This document shows, piece after piece, positions 24,452 to 33,782 of a stretch of 64,000 nt of DNA; the stretch's first letter is position 1; every line of letters starts with the position of its first letter. Made by a program: the position numbers and the translations under genes. The DNA comes from Ornithodoros turicata (lineage: Eukaryota > Arthropoda > Arachnida > Ixodida > Argasidae), in assembly GCF_037126465.1 (NCBI RefSeq), contig NW_026999320.1:2046001-2110000 (forward strand), written 5' to 3'. The notes under the pieces are model-generated. The model did no database searches, had not been told where the DNA came from, and saw only the letters and a program-made list of their open reading frames with translations.

Positions 24452-24700
24452 CGTTTCATGTTTTTTTTTTTCTTGGCTGGGTTTTTCTCCTTCTCGCAGA
24501 GTTACAATGCCACTATTTTGCTTTACTACCATGTAAACCGTCCACCGCACGGCTGCTGTAGCGAAAAAAAATACCAATGAAGTCGGCCCAGGTGTGACGG
24601 CATCATCGCTTGGTGGGATTGTCGGTGTGCATGTTCCTCCTTGTATGTAAACCGACCAGCGCACAACTGTTGTAGTGGAAAAATTATGAATGAAGTCGGT

Positions 24701-26039
24701 TGCATGAAAGTCCTGTATGAGACACGCAAGCTTTCAACAAAGCTAAAGCTAGTAGGACGGCGAGTAGTATTTCAGCTGACGAACAATGACTGAAGTTCAG
24801 AATAACAATTTTGTATTGGAACACACATGAGCGCTCATAGGTTCGTGCTGCGCTCGAAGTTCTAAATATGCTACTTTAAGAACAGCTCCTTGCAGCATAA
24901 GCACTCGACTTCTTTAGGCATTATGCATGAACCACTCCGGCACCTTAAAAAGACGGCGCCGTCAAACACGAAATTTACACAAACTGTTCATGTGCTTCGT
25001 CATGATGAATGCTGAAAGCTCATCTAGCAGTCTGTTGTTGGAACTTCCTCTTCATGCTGAAGTCGATTCGCGGCTCAACATTTCAAAAGCAAGGCTTCCA
25101 AACTTCCGGCTTCCAGGCTTCCAACGTTGCAGAACTTCCCTCTCACTTTCTGAAAGGTAGCTGAAAGCTGACTTGTTGACTCCGCTGTGTTTCCTCCTTC
25201 GACGTCCATGTTGAAAAAAAGCACACAGCAATACGGAAGTTGCGGAGGCCACCCGAACTTCCGGTGTGGACTTTCCTCCAATAAACATCGCGGGCGTTTG
25301 ACGTCATACACTAAGAAGAACCGATGCATAATAGCTAGACTTTTGCGCTGATCGGACGAGTTGAGGGTTGAAAGCGAAACTGCTTTTCGGCTCCTTGTTT
25401 AGAATAGTTCGCGGCTCCGCAGATGGAACGTGTCAAGTGTAACTTGGAGGCACCATGTAGGTTCGTCATCCATACAAACAAAGACGTTTACCAGGTTCTG
25501 GTCAGAGACCCTTTAACAAGATGTGCAAAACTGAGTTGGGCTACATTAGTTACCATATTCTTAGGTTTAGGACAAATACCACCGATTATTAGGATTTGTG
25601 GCATAAGTGGCAGTGGCGTTCCATTGTTCCCCTCTCCCAAATGCACTACCATAGGTACCATTTCGCGGGGAGGGGGGTTGAGCCTTCAGAAACCCGCCCC
25701 TCCCCTTGGCCAGTGAGAGCTGGTAAGTGATAGCTAGAGCATATCTGCATGCAAATCATTGCCGCGCATGCACACGAAGAGAATATTCATCTCAGAGGAC
25801 AGTCTATCTCTCTCTCTCTCTAAACATACCTGCATCATGTCTTCTTCGGGACCAGGAACCGTCGAGCTGTGCGATGATGCCGTTTCGGCACATAACGCTA
25901 TGATACTTAATGGCATGGACGTGCTTATGTCCCGAAAAGTAAATTCTTTGACTCGAAGATGAAAGACATATGGACCTCGCCCTACCCTCAATAAAGCCCT
26001 AGCAATTCTTTAGCGGAGCACCGTTCTCGTAGATCGCCT
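24701..26039. other. No recognisable gene
   Basis: Short open frames on both strands, a CT microsatellite at 25805-25821 and a repeated CTTCC(A/G)GGCTTCCA stretch near 25100. I see no domain, repeat boundary or exon structure that I can support. Confidence 0.45.
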
Positions 26040-26592
26040 GGAAATGTCTTTTTAAAATGCATAAACATGTTTGCAGCACTTAGACGCTGCTGCATGCGCT
26101 CTCATTTGAGATGCTTAGGTGCAAAATTGTCCAGCTCCCGCTCAAACGTTTGAGCGATGTGTTCAGACAATGTTGGAGACAATAGAAGGCGTCGAATAGT
26201 GGTGGCCGAACATTTGCCCTAAGTCGCAAAGTCTGTTTGGGTAGGCAAACCGCCTTAAGGCTATGCAAAGCGCCTCGACCCCTTTTACAATACCTCCTGG
26301 CGCTTTCATGTCCGCACATGTAGAGCTGCTTCTAGTGGCATGATGTCCCGAAACGAAACTGCTTTCTGAAGTCGTCTGCGTCCATTGCCGTCAGCTCCAG
26401 TCGGTCATAAGTGGAAGTCCGTTTCGACCGCCGTCCACGAAACCGGGATCGCAAGATCACATCTTTAATCCCGTCCCAGCTTAAACATTCAGCGAACAGC
26501 GGGTCGCGGAGAATGCTATTATACGGCATATTCATCTCGTAAGTGCGAATTTTCCACATGAACGGTGAGATGCTCTGCAGTGCTCCACTCAC
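26040..26592 (-). pseudogene. PIF/Harbinger (HARBI1-like) transposase remnant
   Basis: On the minus strand, 26592-26332 ends with LELTAMDADDFRKQFRFG. After a stop and a frameshift comes GVEALCIALRRFAYPNRLCD followed by LGQMFG and SIVSNIV (about 26285-26160). The sequence M-D-x-x-x-F-x-x-x-F-R-F, then G-x-E-A-L-C-I-x-L-R-R-F-A-Y-P, then a D-L-x-x-x-F-G helix, is typical of the N-terminal half of Harbinger DDE nucleases in animals. Several stops and the missing catalytic triad mark it as dead. Weak similarity may run on to 26040. Confidence 0.6.
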
Positions 26593-26599
26593 ATCCTGC

Positions 26600-27264
26600 G
26601 CTGAAATCTACTTCAAAGCGCCACCGCACCATTTGGGAAGGAACGATTCATACGACGCAATAAAAGTCGCTTCGCCTCGCTTATTCGTTTCGTTTCGTAT
26701 CGGTGGTGTTAGTCGTTTCGTTCGGGCAAAAACGATTGATACCTCTGTCAGACGGGCACATGTACGGCCTTTAAATTTCTGGAGGCAAGGGGAAAAGGGG
26801 GCTTCTTATTGTTGCGTGGCTGTGGTTCGGACCGTTCGCCTGCCTTCCCAAGGTGAATAAACTTATGTCTGTTTGAATCTCTGTTGTGCCGCTTGTTGTG
26901 AATCTCCGTTGTGTGTTCCTTCGTGCGCGGAGCGGATGGGCTGACGCCCCGAGGTTGTGGGAAGTGATGTTTCCGCAGACATTAAGAAATTAAGTTAGAT
27001 TTGGCCAGAACCTCTGGGAAGCTGCTGTTGAAATATTACTTTGCGCGTTGGTATGTCTTCTTTATTCTGTGTATTTTCTTTGCCACATGTTTTCATGAGA
27101 AAAATAAAGTAAGGACCAGGAGGCGCGAGAAGCACGCTCTTCGTTCACTTCCTGGTTGTCACGAGATCGAGTACAGACGTGTCTCTGATGTCTGATGTCT
27201 TCGACGAAAGGAACGATGCTGTGGTATTACCGCTAGCTTCTACACCTGATGCGTATCTGCAACA
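26600..27264 (+). other. Possible 5' LTR region of the Copia element; left end not determined
   Basis: The sequence just before the primer site ends ...TCTGCAACA (27264), a plausible LTR end. The far end of the LTR cannot be fixed because the 3' LTR is missing. AATAAA-type signals occur at about 26855 and 27102. Confidence 0.35.
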
Positions 27265-27346
27265 AAGGTTATGGGCCCAGGCTGGAGTGGAGCAGCGGTA
27301 AGCGTCCTTGAATGAACGTCTCTGCAGGTGTTCTTAATCGTTCAAA

Positions 27347-27816
27347 ATGGCGGAAGGCTTCGAAAAGTTCGAAAGTTAGACGGAGCAAACTACCCCACTT
27401 GGAGGTGCAATATCACAGTATACTTCAAGGCAAAGGGCTTTTGGGATGTCATCGAAGGTGATCCACCGAACAGGGAAGAAGAGTTGGCAGCCTGGGCAAA
27501 GAAGGATCGAGAGGCACTCAACGCAATAGTGCAGACCTTATCTACAAGCCAGGCATGCTACATCATGAATCAAGTTACGGCGAAAGGCGCATGGTTGAAG
27601 CTCCAAGACGCCAACCGAGGTCGTGTCCTGGAGCGAAAAATTACACTGAAGCGGAACCTGAATGGAATCAAGTGGACGAAGGACGAGAGTGCAGCTCAGT
27701 ATATGCAACGAGTTGAAGCTCTCGGCGAACAGCTTCGAGCCCTGGGTGAAGCCATCGAGGATGCAGAGGTAGCATCAATAGCTACCGATGACTACCGAGG
27801 GGCTACCATGGCGTAG
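27347..27816 (+). pseudogene. gag: Copia Gag, frameshifted near the start
   Basis: The natural start is ATG 27347 (MAEGFEKFE). One A appears missing near 27374, which throws the frame onto a TAG; the remainder (KLDGANYPTWRCNITVYF onward) is open in the other frame to 27816. The L-x-G-x-N-Y-x-x-W opening and the following helix-rich 150 residues (DREALNAIVQTLS, AKGAWLKLQD) match the UBN2/gag-polypeptide family of Copia Gag proteins. Confidence 0.75.
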
Positions 27817-27969
27817 CGCGGGCTTTCGACGTGTGCGCTTTGGCAGATCTCACAACGGAAAAAGTGAGGTATGCATTAGGACAAGAGGAGAACCGTCAGA
27901 ACGGTTACGGGGCCGAAGCCGGTCACAAAGCAAGGGTCACCTGGAAGAGGAAGTGGCGGAAAGAACAGT

Positions 27970-28686
27970 CTGCAATGCTTCAGGTGTGGAATGCTGGGGC
28001 ACATGGCTCGACGTTGTCCGGCAAACAGTGCGGGTCATGGATCCGGAGACAAGGAATGGAACGACACCGGGTTTCGACGAAATCAGCCCAGGGGAAGACA
28101 CAGTGCAAGGCTGGCATCAGTGGGGGACGCTCATGTTGACGCATCATCTCATGGTGAACAAGCGTTCGTCTACATCATACGCCTTTGGGGCAAACGAGTC
28201 AAGTTGCAAAAGCGCAACATGGAACGGATGGTCATGGACTCCGGAGCTAGTAGTCACATGACAGGCTCTCGCACTTTACTGAGCGAATTTCGTGACCAAA
28301 ATGAAACGGCGGTTACGTTAGCGGATGGCAACACGATCCAGTCTCAAGGGGTTGGGAAGGTCACATTCGAGGTGACAGCCGAAGGAGTAACGAATGTACT
28401 CACAGCAAAAGATGTCCTCTACGTCCCAGGCATGGAAGACAACCTGCTTTCGGTATCGAAACTCACGGAAAATGGAATGCACGTAATGTTCAGCGGTGAT
28501 CATTGCAAGGTCTACGACGATAGAAAACTTGTGTTTGATGTTGTCAAGGAAGTAGGCATTTACAAGTTGCATGCCAAAGTTACTTCGCCCATTCATCAAG
28601 CTCGTACAGCGTGGCTGGATCCAACGATTATGGCACCGCCGCATGGGCCATCTGAATACGCAAGACCTGCTACGAATGTCGGATAG
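27970..28686 (+). pseudogene. Copia nucleocapsid knuckle and aspartic protease
   Basis: 27976-28020 encodes C-F-R-C-G-M-L-G-H-M-A-R-R-C, a CCHC knuckle. About 75 residues on, MVMDSGASSHMTG is the Copia protease active site (D-S-G-A-S-x-H), followed by LADGNTIQSQGVGKV, DVLYVPGMEDNLLSVSKL and the expected C-terminal strands. The frame ends at 28686, before the GAG-pre-integrase region, by a stop and shift. Confidence 0.8.
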
Positions 28687-28694
28687 GTTGAGGA

Positions 28695-29400
28695 ATGGTT
28701 CGAGGAATGCAGAAGTTAAGGGATGTAAATGAACAATGCCCTGAGTGCATCGAGGGAAAACATTCGAGAGATCCACTCAAGACGTCGGTTGACAAGCCAG
28801 AAAGTGAATTACTTGAGTTATTGCACGTCGACGTATGCGAACCCTTCCCAGCGCAGTCTATTGGAGGAAGCGGTTTTTTTCTTGTAGTAGTCGATGGCTA
28901 CAGCCGTCGGGTAACAGTATGTTTCCTCAAGCACAAGAGCGAAGTGCTTCAAAGCCTCAGAAAGTATATAAAGCAGGCCGAAGTTCAGGGTGGCAGACAC
29001 GTAAGAAGAGTACGAACGTATAATAGAGGAGAGTTCACGAACCAGCACCTAGAGGATTTCTTCAAGAAAAAAGGAGTAGTGCATAAGATGACAGTCCTGT
29101 ACTCACCAGCGCAAAACGGAGTGGCGGAACGGACGAATAGAACGCTAGTTGAAACCGCCAGGACTCTCTTGAAGGACGCTGATTTGCCCCTGGAACTCTG
29201 GGTGGAGGCAGTAAACACGGCAGCTTACGTGCGTAACAGATGCAGTAAGCATGTACTGCCCGCAGTTCCAGAGGAATTGTACAAAGGAAGGACACAGTCT
29301 GTCCGCTACTGTCGGGTTTTCGGGTGCCTGACATGGGTTTGGATCCCCGACCGCTACAAATCCAAGTTGTGGGAACCTCGGCCCACAAACCCGGGGTGGT
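28695..29400 (+). pseudogene. Copia integrase, catalytically damaged and truncated
   Basis: It opens with the zinc-binding C-x2-C (CPECIEGKH), then ELLHVDVCEPF (first catalytic Asp), then RTYNRGEF where the family has RTDNGGEF, so the second catalytic Asp is Tyr, then NGVAERTNRTL (Glu present). It continues through VFGCLTWVWIPD, where it is cut off at the neighbouring LTR. The Asp-to-Tyr change alone would abolish strand transfer. Confidence 0.8.
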
Positions 29401-29416
29401 TCCGTATTCGACCCGC

Positions 29417-29656
29417 TGTAACCCCGAAGAACACGAACACAGCAATTGAACAAGAGAAACAAGGTTTATTGTCTTACATGTTCAAGTGCAGAGTACCGTC
29501 GGTCGTGTCGCCGCAAGATCCAGTCCAGGCAAAAACTAGCTCCCGCTGCCTTCCACCGTCGCTTAAATAACATCTCGGAGATAGGGGCGTCTCTCCCTAT
29601 CGCACAAACCTTATCTCTAGGTGTACACGTGTCTGAACCGGAAGCGGCAGCCCTCA
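29417..29656 (-). repeat. 3' LTR of the truncated gypsy
   Basis: It starts TGAGGG (minus, at 29656) immediately after a polypurine tract and ends GGTTACA at 29417, giving TG...CA ends. There is no partner LTR in the window. It abuts the broken Copia element. Confidence 0.65.
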
Positions 29657-30294
29657 CTTCCCCTCCCTTTAAATGTCCGGTAAGTCCAGAATGACATCTT
29701 CCGTGTTGCGAGAAGTCAGAGGCCGAGCCAACAACTGTGGAGCGAAGCGAGTGACGACGTGTATCGCCGTTGTCATATCCTGGGGTGAAGGGGTGGTCTG
29801 AAGCTGAGGGGTCACAGGGAAGAGGGTGTCGCGCTGAGGGTTCACTTGAGGGGAGCGTGACACATGAAGAGCGCCGGCCAGATGAGTCTCGGGGTGGATC
29901 AGTAATGTCCCGCAGGTAGGGCATAGACGGGAGCGTCCCTCGTTGGTGTAGGAGGGCGCTGGCTCAGTAGCATGCCTGTCGACCAGGCATAGTCCTCGAA
30001 ACGGTTCAGGGGTGGCGGATGATGGGTCACCCTTCAGTGGGCGGGCCTGGTTCCTCCAACGGGTTCGAGAGCACTAGCCCACGTTGGCGTCTCCCTCTAG
30101 TACAGTCCACGTCGCAACGCTAGTGGAGCGAGGAGTCGCAGACGAATCCCAGTCGGTAGGCGTGGGGGCGTTGCGCTGAGCAAGCCAACGACGTTCACTG
30201 CCTCGGCGGCGAGAGGTGGGGGGTCCTCGGGAGGGTGGCCGACGACTTCGGGCAGAATGGCCCCCAGGCATCTGCGAAAAACAAAGGAAAACCA

Positions 30295-31626
30295 TCACCT
30301 TGGAGATTTACGAGGGCGAAGGTTATAACGAGGAGACCCCGGTAACCCGCCCTGAACTGTCCCAATATCAGCGGGCTGTGCCTCCGTGTCGATGGGGCCG
30401 TGGATGGGTTGCGATTGCGACGAACTTGTGCCGGGGTCCTCTTGCCCTTCATCTTGCTCCAAGATGCGATCGCTGAATTCCGTGAGGTCTGTGATGTGAA
30501 CCGGGCCAGTCTCTTCGCTTGTACTGCAATGTTCAAGTCTGTAAGTAACGGGTGTAAGTTGTGCACTCACCCAGTAAGGCCCGTCCCATCGGTCCGCGAG
30601 AGAAGCTGCGAAGACCTTCGCCGCGTCGCTAAGTGGATGCGTCCACCTCAGGACTAAGTCTCCTACGCTGTATGTTACCTGGCGTCGACCCTTGTTGAAC
30701 TGGGATGCTTGCTCCAGTCGTGCGACCTCAAGATTCTCACGTGCACAACGGACTGCAGTTGAGAGACGGTTGCGAATGTCTTCCGCGTATCGTGCGTACG
30801 GGTGACGGGGTTGTTCCCTCAGTGTTCGTAGCGTGTTTTCGAGTGGAAATACTATTTCCCGTCCAAAATTCAAATAGGCAGAGGTGAACCCAGTAGACCT
30901 ATTTTCCGTCGTACGAGTGGCGAAGCCAATCTCCGTTAGACGCGCGTCCCAATCCTTATGCCTGCTGGTAAGCGTTACCATCATCATTTTGATATTCCTA
31001 TTGTCCCGCTCAGTTATGTTTGTCTGAGGGTGATAGGGGGACGTCTTCTTGCTCAAGCACTCTTCTTACTCAATGCCGAGCATGTGTCGACGAACACCTT
31101 ACTTGTAAAGTACGAGGCGTTAGCCGTGATAAACTGGTCCGGGAATCCAATCGGCGAAAAGACATCCAACAGTCGATCCCAGATCCGAGCTGACACCAAT
31201 TTCCGCAGGGGATACAGCTCAACCCACTTCGTGAAGTGATCTGTAATGACTAACAGCTATTGGTTACCACGGGGACTTCTGGGGTATGGCCCCATTACGT
31301 CACATGCGACTATCTGCCAAGGCTCCTGACTGACAATCGGTTGCAGCAGTCCTGGCGGCTGTCCGCCCCTAGGTTTCGACTTCTGACACACTGGACAGCT
31401 GCGAGTAAACCGGAAAACATCCTGTCTCATGCCTGGCCACGTCGCGATACGACAAAACTTAGAATAAGTCTTGCTGCCGCTACTGTGACCCGCCAAAGCA
31501 GAGTCATGGAAATATCTGAGGAATAACTTACGTAGCTTTCGTGGTACTACGATCCTGATAGGGTGCCGCCGACCTCCTCGTCGTCCGCCTGGGGGATGTA
31601 CCTCACCAGAAGACCATCCTCGTTCA
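30295..31626 (-). pseudogene. Gypsy integrase, broken
   Basis: Blocks in two frames: 31626-31257 holds the HHCC domain and first catalytic Asp (IVACDVMGP). About 31256-31057 is damaged by stops but keeps TDHFTKWVELYPL-like sequence. 31056-30295 is open for 253 codons, with YHPQTNITERDNRNIKMMM (the N of the usual NGxxER replaced by Ile-Thr), LVLRWTHPLS and a DRWDGPYWV SH3-like tail. The normal catalytic Glu context is altered and there are at least two stops, so no enzyme is expected. Confidence 0.75.
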
Positions 31627-32600
31627 GCTGATAGGAGTCGAACCAGTTAAACAAAATTTGGCAGTGTGTAAGAGGATCATTAGGACAGCAGTGGTTCACA
31701 CAGAAGGTTGCGGGGCTCCGCAGAGTAGCACGTGGGAGACAAAAATTTAGGCGGCCTAACAGAAAAGGGGAATCAAATAGGGAGTGCACACATTTATAAA
31801 CAAACAGCAGCGGCAACGGTGGCAGCGGTTAACAAGAGGAAGCGAGTGGAGGTAATTTGAAAGCTTGTCATAGTCATAAGATAACGCAAGAAACGTGAAT
31901 GAATAATGTGAAGTGCCATCTTTTGCACAGCTTCAAGCCGTTTGATATCTGTGGCACACAAAGCATTCCATACTGACGCATATTCATGTCGGAGAAGGAC
32001 GCAAGCTTTATAAAGAGTAAGAAATACCGTGTGAGAAGAAAACATTTTACAGCTGTAGGTGAGCAAACCAAGCATACGCAGAGCAACAGAACGAATTGCT
32101 CTCACACCAGGGGCGGATTTAATGGCCGTATTAAATCCGCCCCTGGTGTGAGAGCAATTCGTTCTGTTGCTCTGCGTGTTCCCTATGTAAAAATCCTATC
32201 TCCTGAATGCTGCTGCGGCGCAAAGCACGAAATTTCCTTAAGACCGCCCCCCCCCCCCCATGGCAGACCCTTAAATCCGCCCCTGTCTCACATGCTCATG
32301 AAACTTCGCATCAAAGACAAACACCAAGATCACGAATGATGTCAACTCTGGCTATTTCGCCTTCAGGAAAGTACTGAAATCGGGTTACTTTAGACTTGCG
32401 CGTGAATGAGATAACATTAGTTTTCGACGTGCTGATTTTGGAAATTAGAAGTACACTAAGAAATATGTCTGTAAAGATCGTCCTAAAGCAGTCAGCAGTC
32501 TGAAGGCGAAGTTATGCTTTTCAATATTTTGAAGTCATCAGCATACTGTAACATGATGGAATGTTTAACAGAGGATACAATACCATTAATAACTGACAAG
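31627..32600 (-). pseudogene. Old antisense LINE, 3' half of reverse transcriptase frame
   Basis: On the minus strand, from 32600: SVINGIVSS, then MLQYADDFKILKSI (the catalytic A-D-D box), then, after a MITE insertion at 32108-32285, IRSVALRMLGLLTYSCKMFS, EYASVWNALCATDIKRLEAV and LFVYKCVHSLF, as in the C-terminal part of CR1/Jockey-type LINE polymerases. Its upstream part resumes at 37644 beyond the younger LINE. Numerous stops. Confidence 0.75.
32108..32285. mobile_element. hAT-type MITE inside the old LINE, containing an inverted copy of its own flank
   Basis: The ends are CAGGGGCGGATTTAA (32108) and TTAAATCCGCCCCTG (32285), flanked by TCTCACAC (32100-32107) and TCTCACAT (32286-32293), an 8-bp target duplication with one mismatch. 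Within it, right after ATGGCCGT, the first terminal repeat is repeated in reverse and continues outward into reverse-complemented LINE flank, so that 32076-32123 and 32130-32177 are perfect 48-bp inverted arms around a 6-nt loop. A C-tract lies near the far end. Confidence 0.75.
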
Positions 32601-33782
32601 ACTTGCGGGCACGGCATGCCACGACGCATGGATCGGTTAAAGTTCCTCCACTTTGTAATGCAGGTGGCAACGCTTGGATCGTCCCCGTATCTCTTCTGTC
32701 ACGATAACCCTGGGTTATCCACACAATGGGGATCTGTCTCCGTGCCGACACGTTCCTTTCGACCTGTTTTTCTTCCAACGACGGAAACACCGGTTCTGGA
32801 TGAACCCATCGGATCAACGTCATCAACCCACGTGCTCTCACCGTCGCTACTAAAGCAGCAGCAGCAGCTCCAAGACTTCACTTGCGGGCACGGCATGCCA
32901 CGACGCATGGATCGGTTAAAGTTCCTCCACTTTGTAATGCAGGTGGCAACGCTTGGATCGTCCCCGTATCTCTTCTGTCACGATAACCCTGGGTTATCCA
33001 CACAATGGGGATCTGTCTCCGTGCCGACACGTTCCTTTCGACCTGTTTTCCTTCCAACGACGGAAACACCGGTTCTGGATGAACCCATCGGATCAACGTC
33101 ATCAACCCACGTGCTCTCACCGTCGCTACTAAAGCAGCAGCAGCAGCTCCAAGAATTCACTTGCGGGCACGGCATGCCACGACGCATGGATCGGTTAAAG
33201 TTCCTCCACTTTGTGATGCAGGTGGCAACGCTTGGATCGTCCCCGTATCTCTTCTGTCACGATAACCCTGGGTTATCCACACAATGAGGATCTGTCTCCG
33301 TGCCGACACGTTCCTTTCGACCTGTTTTCCTTCCAACGACGGAAACACCGGTTCTGGATGAACCCATCGGATCAACGTCATCAACCCACGTGCTCTCACC
33401 GTCGCTACTAAAGCAGCAGCAGCAGCTCCAAGACTTCACTTGCGGGCACGGCATGCCACGACGCATGGATCGGTTAAAGTTCCTCCACTTTGTAATGCAG
33501 GTGGCAACGCTTGGATCGTCCCCGTATATCTTCTGTCACGATAACCCTGGGTTATCCACACAATGGGGATCTGTCTCCGTGCCGACACGTTCCTTTCGAC
33601 CTGTTTTCCTTCCAACGACGGAAACACCGGTTCTGGATGAACCCATCGGATCAACGTCATCAACCCACGTGCTCTCACCGTCGCTACTAAAGCAGCAGCA
33701 GCAGCTCCAAGACTTCACTTGCGGGCACGGCATGCCACGACGCATGGATCGGTTAAAGTTCCTCCACTTTGTAATGCAGGTT
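32601..33782 (+). repeat. 279-bp 5' monomer array, four full copies plus 66 bp
   Basis: ACTTGCGGGCACGGCATGCC recurs at 32601, 32880, 33159, 33438 and 33717, a constant 279-bp step. Copies differ by only a few bases. The last copy departs from the others right after GCAGGT (33777-33782), where ORF1 sequence takes over. 279 is 93 codons, and the open frame through the monomers is the same frame as ORF1, except that copy 3 has TGG changed to TGA at 33285-33287. Each unit contains E-box-like CACGTG and a (CAG)4-type run. Confidence 0.9.

Larger units (their letters stand above)
8497..24700. repeat. Large imperfect inverted repeat (palindrome), arms about 4.4 kb, broken by two LTR insertions
   Basis: The left arm (8497-12519 continued at 15252-15590) is matched in reverse complement by the right arm (15640-19898 continued at 24452-24700). 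Anchors checked by eye: 9680-9780 with 18840-18940 (the CAAAGCGAAGAAACCCAACG block), 10380-10480 with 18090-18190, 10690-10990 with 17580-17880, 11650-11840 with 16680-16870, 15250-15330 with 15930-16005, and 8560-8740 with 24460-24640. The arms differ by many substitutions and small indels and carry different LTR elements, so the repeat is old. Its centre (about 15590-15640) is more GC-rich than the arms. The undisturbed length would be about 8.9 kb. Confidence 0.85.
27265..29400 (+). mobile_element. 3'-truncated Copia retrotransposon
   Basis: The primer site GGTTATGGGCCCAG (27267-27280) is the internal initiator-tRNA-type site used by copia of Drosophila rather than the usual 3'-end site. 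Gag, CCHC, protease and integrase follow in order on the plus strand. The element breaks off near 29380-29416, where the LTR of a minus-strand gypsy begins, so reverse transcriptase, RNase H and 3' LTR are lost. Multiple frame breaks mark it as old. Confidence 0.8.
29417..31626 (-). mobile_element. 5'-truncated Ty3/gypsy element (integrase to 3' LTR)
   Basis: Read on the minus strand from about 31626: integrase zinc domain (SALAGHSSGSKTYSKFCRIA, then CPVC), IVACDVMGPYP, an integrase core with several stops, MSKKTSPYHPQTNITERDN, a chromodomain-free C-terminus ending SPRYNLRPRKSPR at 30295, about 600 bp without clear coding, a purine tract AAAGGGAGGGGAAG (29657-29674), and a 240-bp LTR (29417-29656). 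The upstream half of the element is replaced at 31626 by an antisense LINE fragment. Confidence 0.75.

Noticed and set aside
8497..24700. Palindrome as a read-chimera or assembly artefact
   Set aside because: Artefactual fold-back reads give nearly identical arms. These arms differ at many sites and carry different LTR insertions with resolvable empty sites.
25805..25821. CT-rich tract as a promoter element
   Set aside because: A simple dinucleotide repeat with no gene start beside it.
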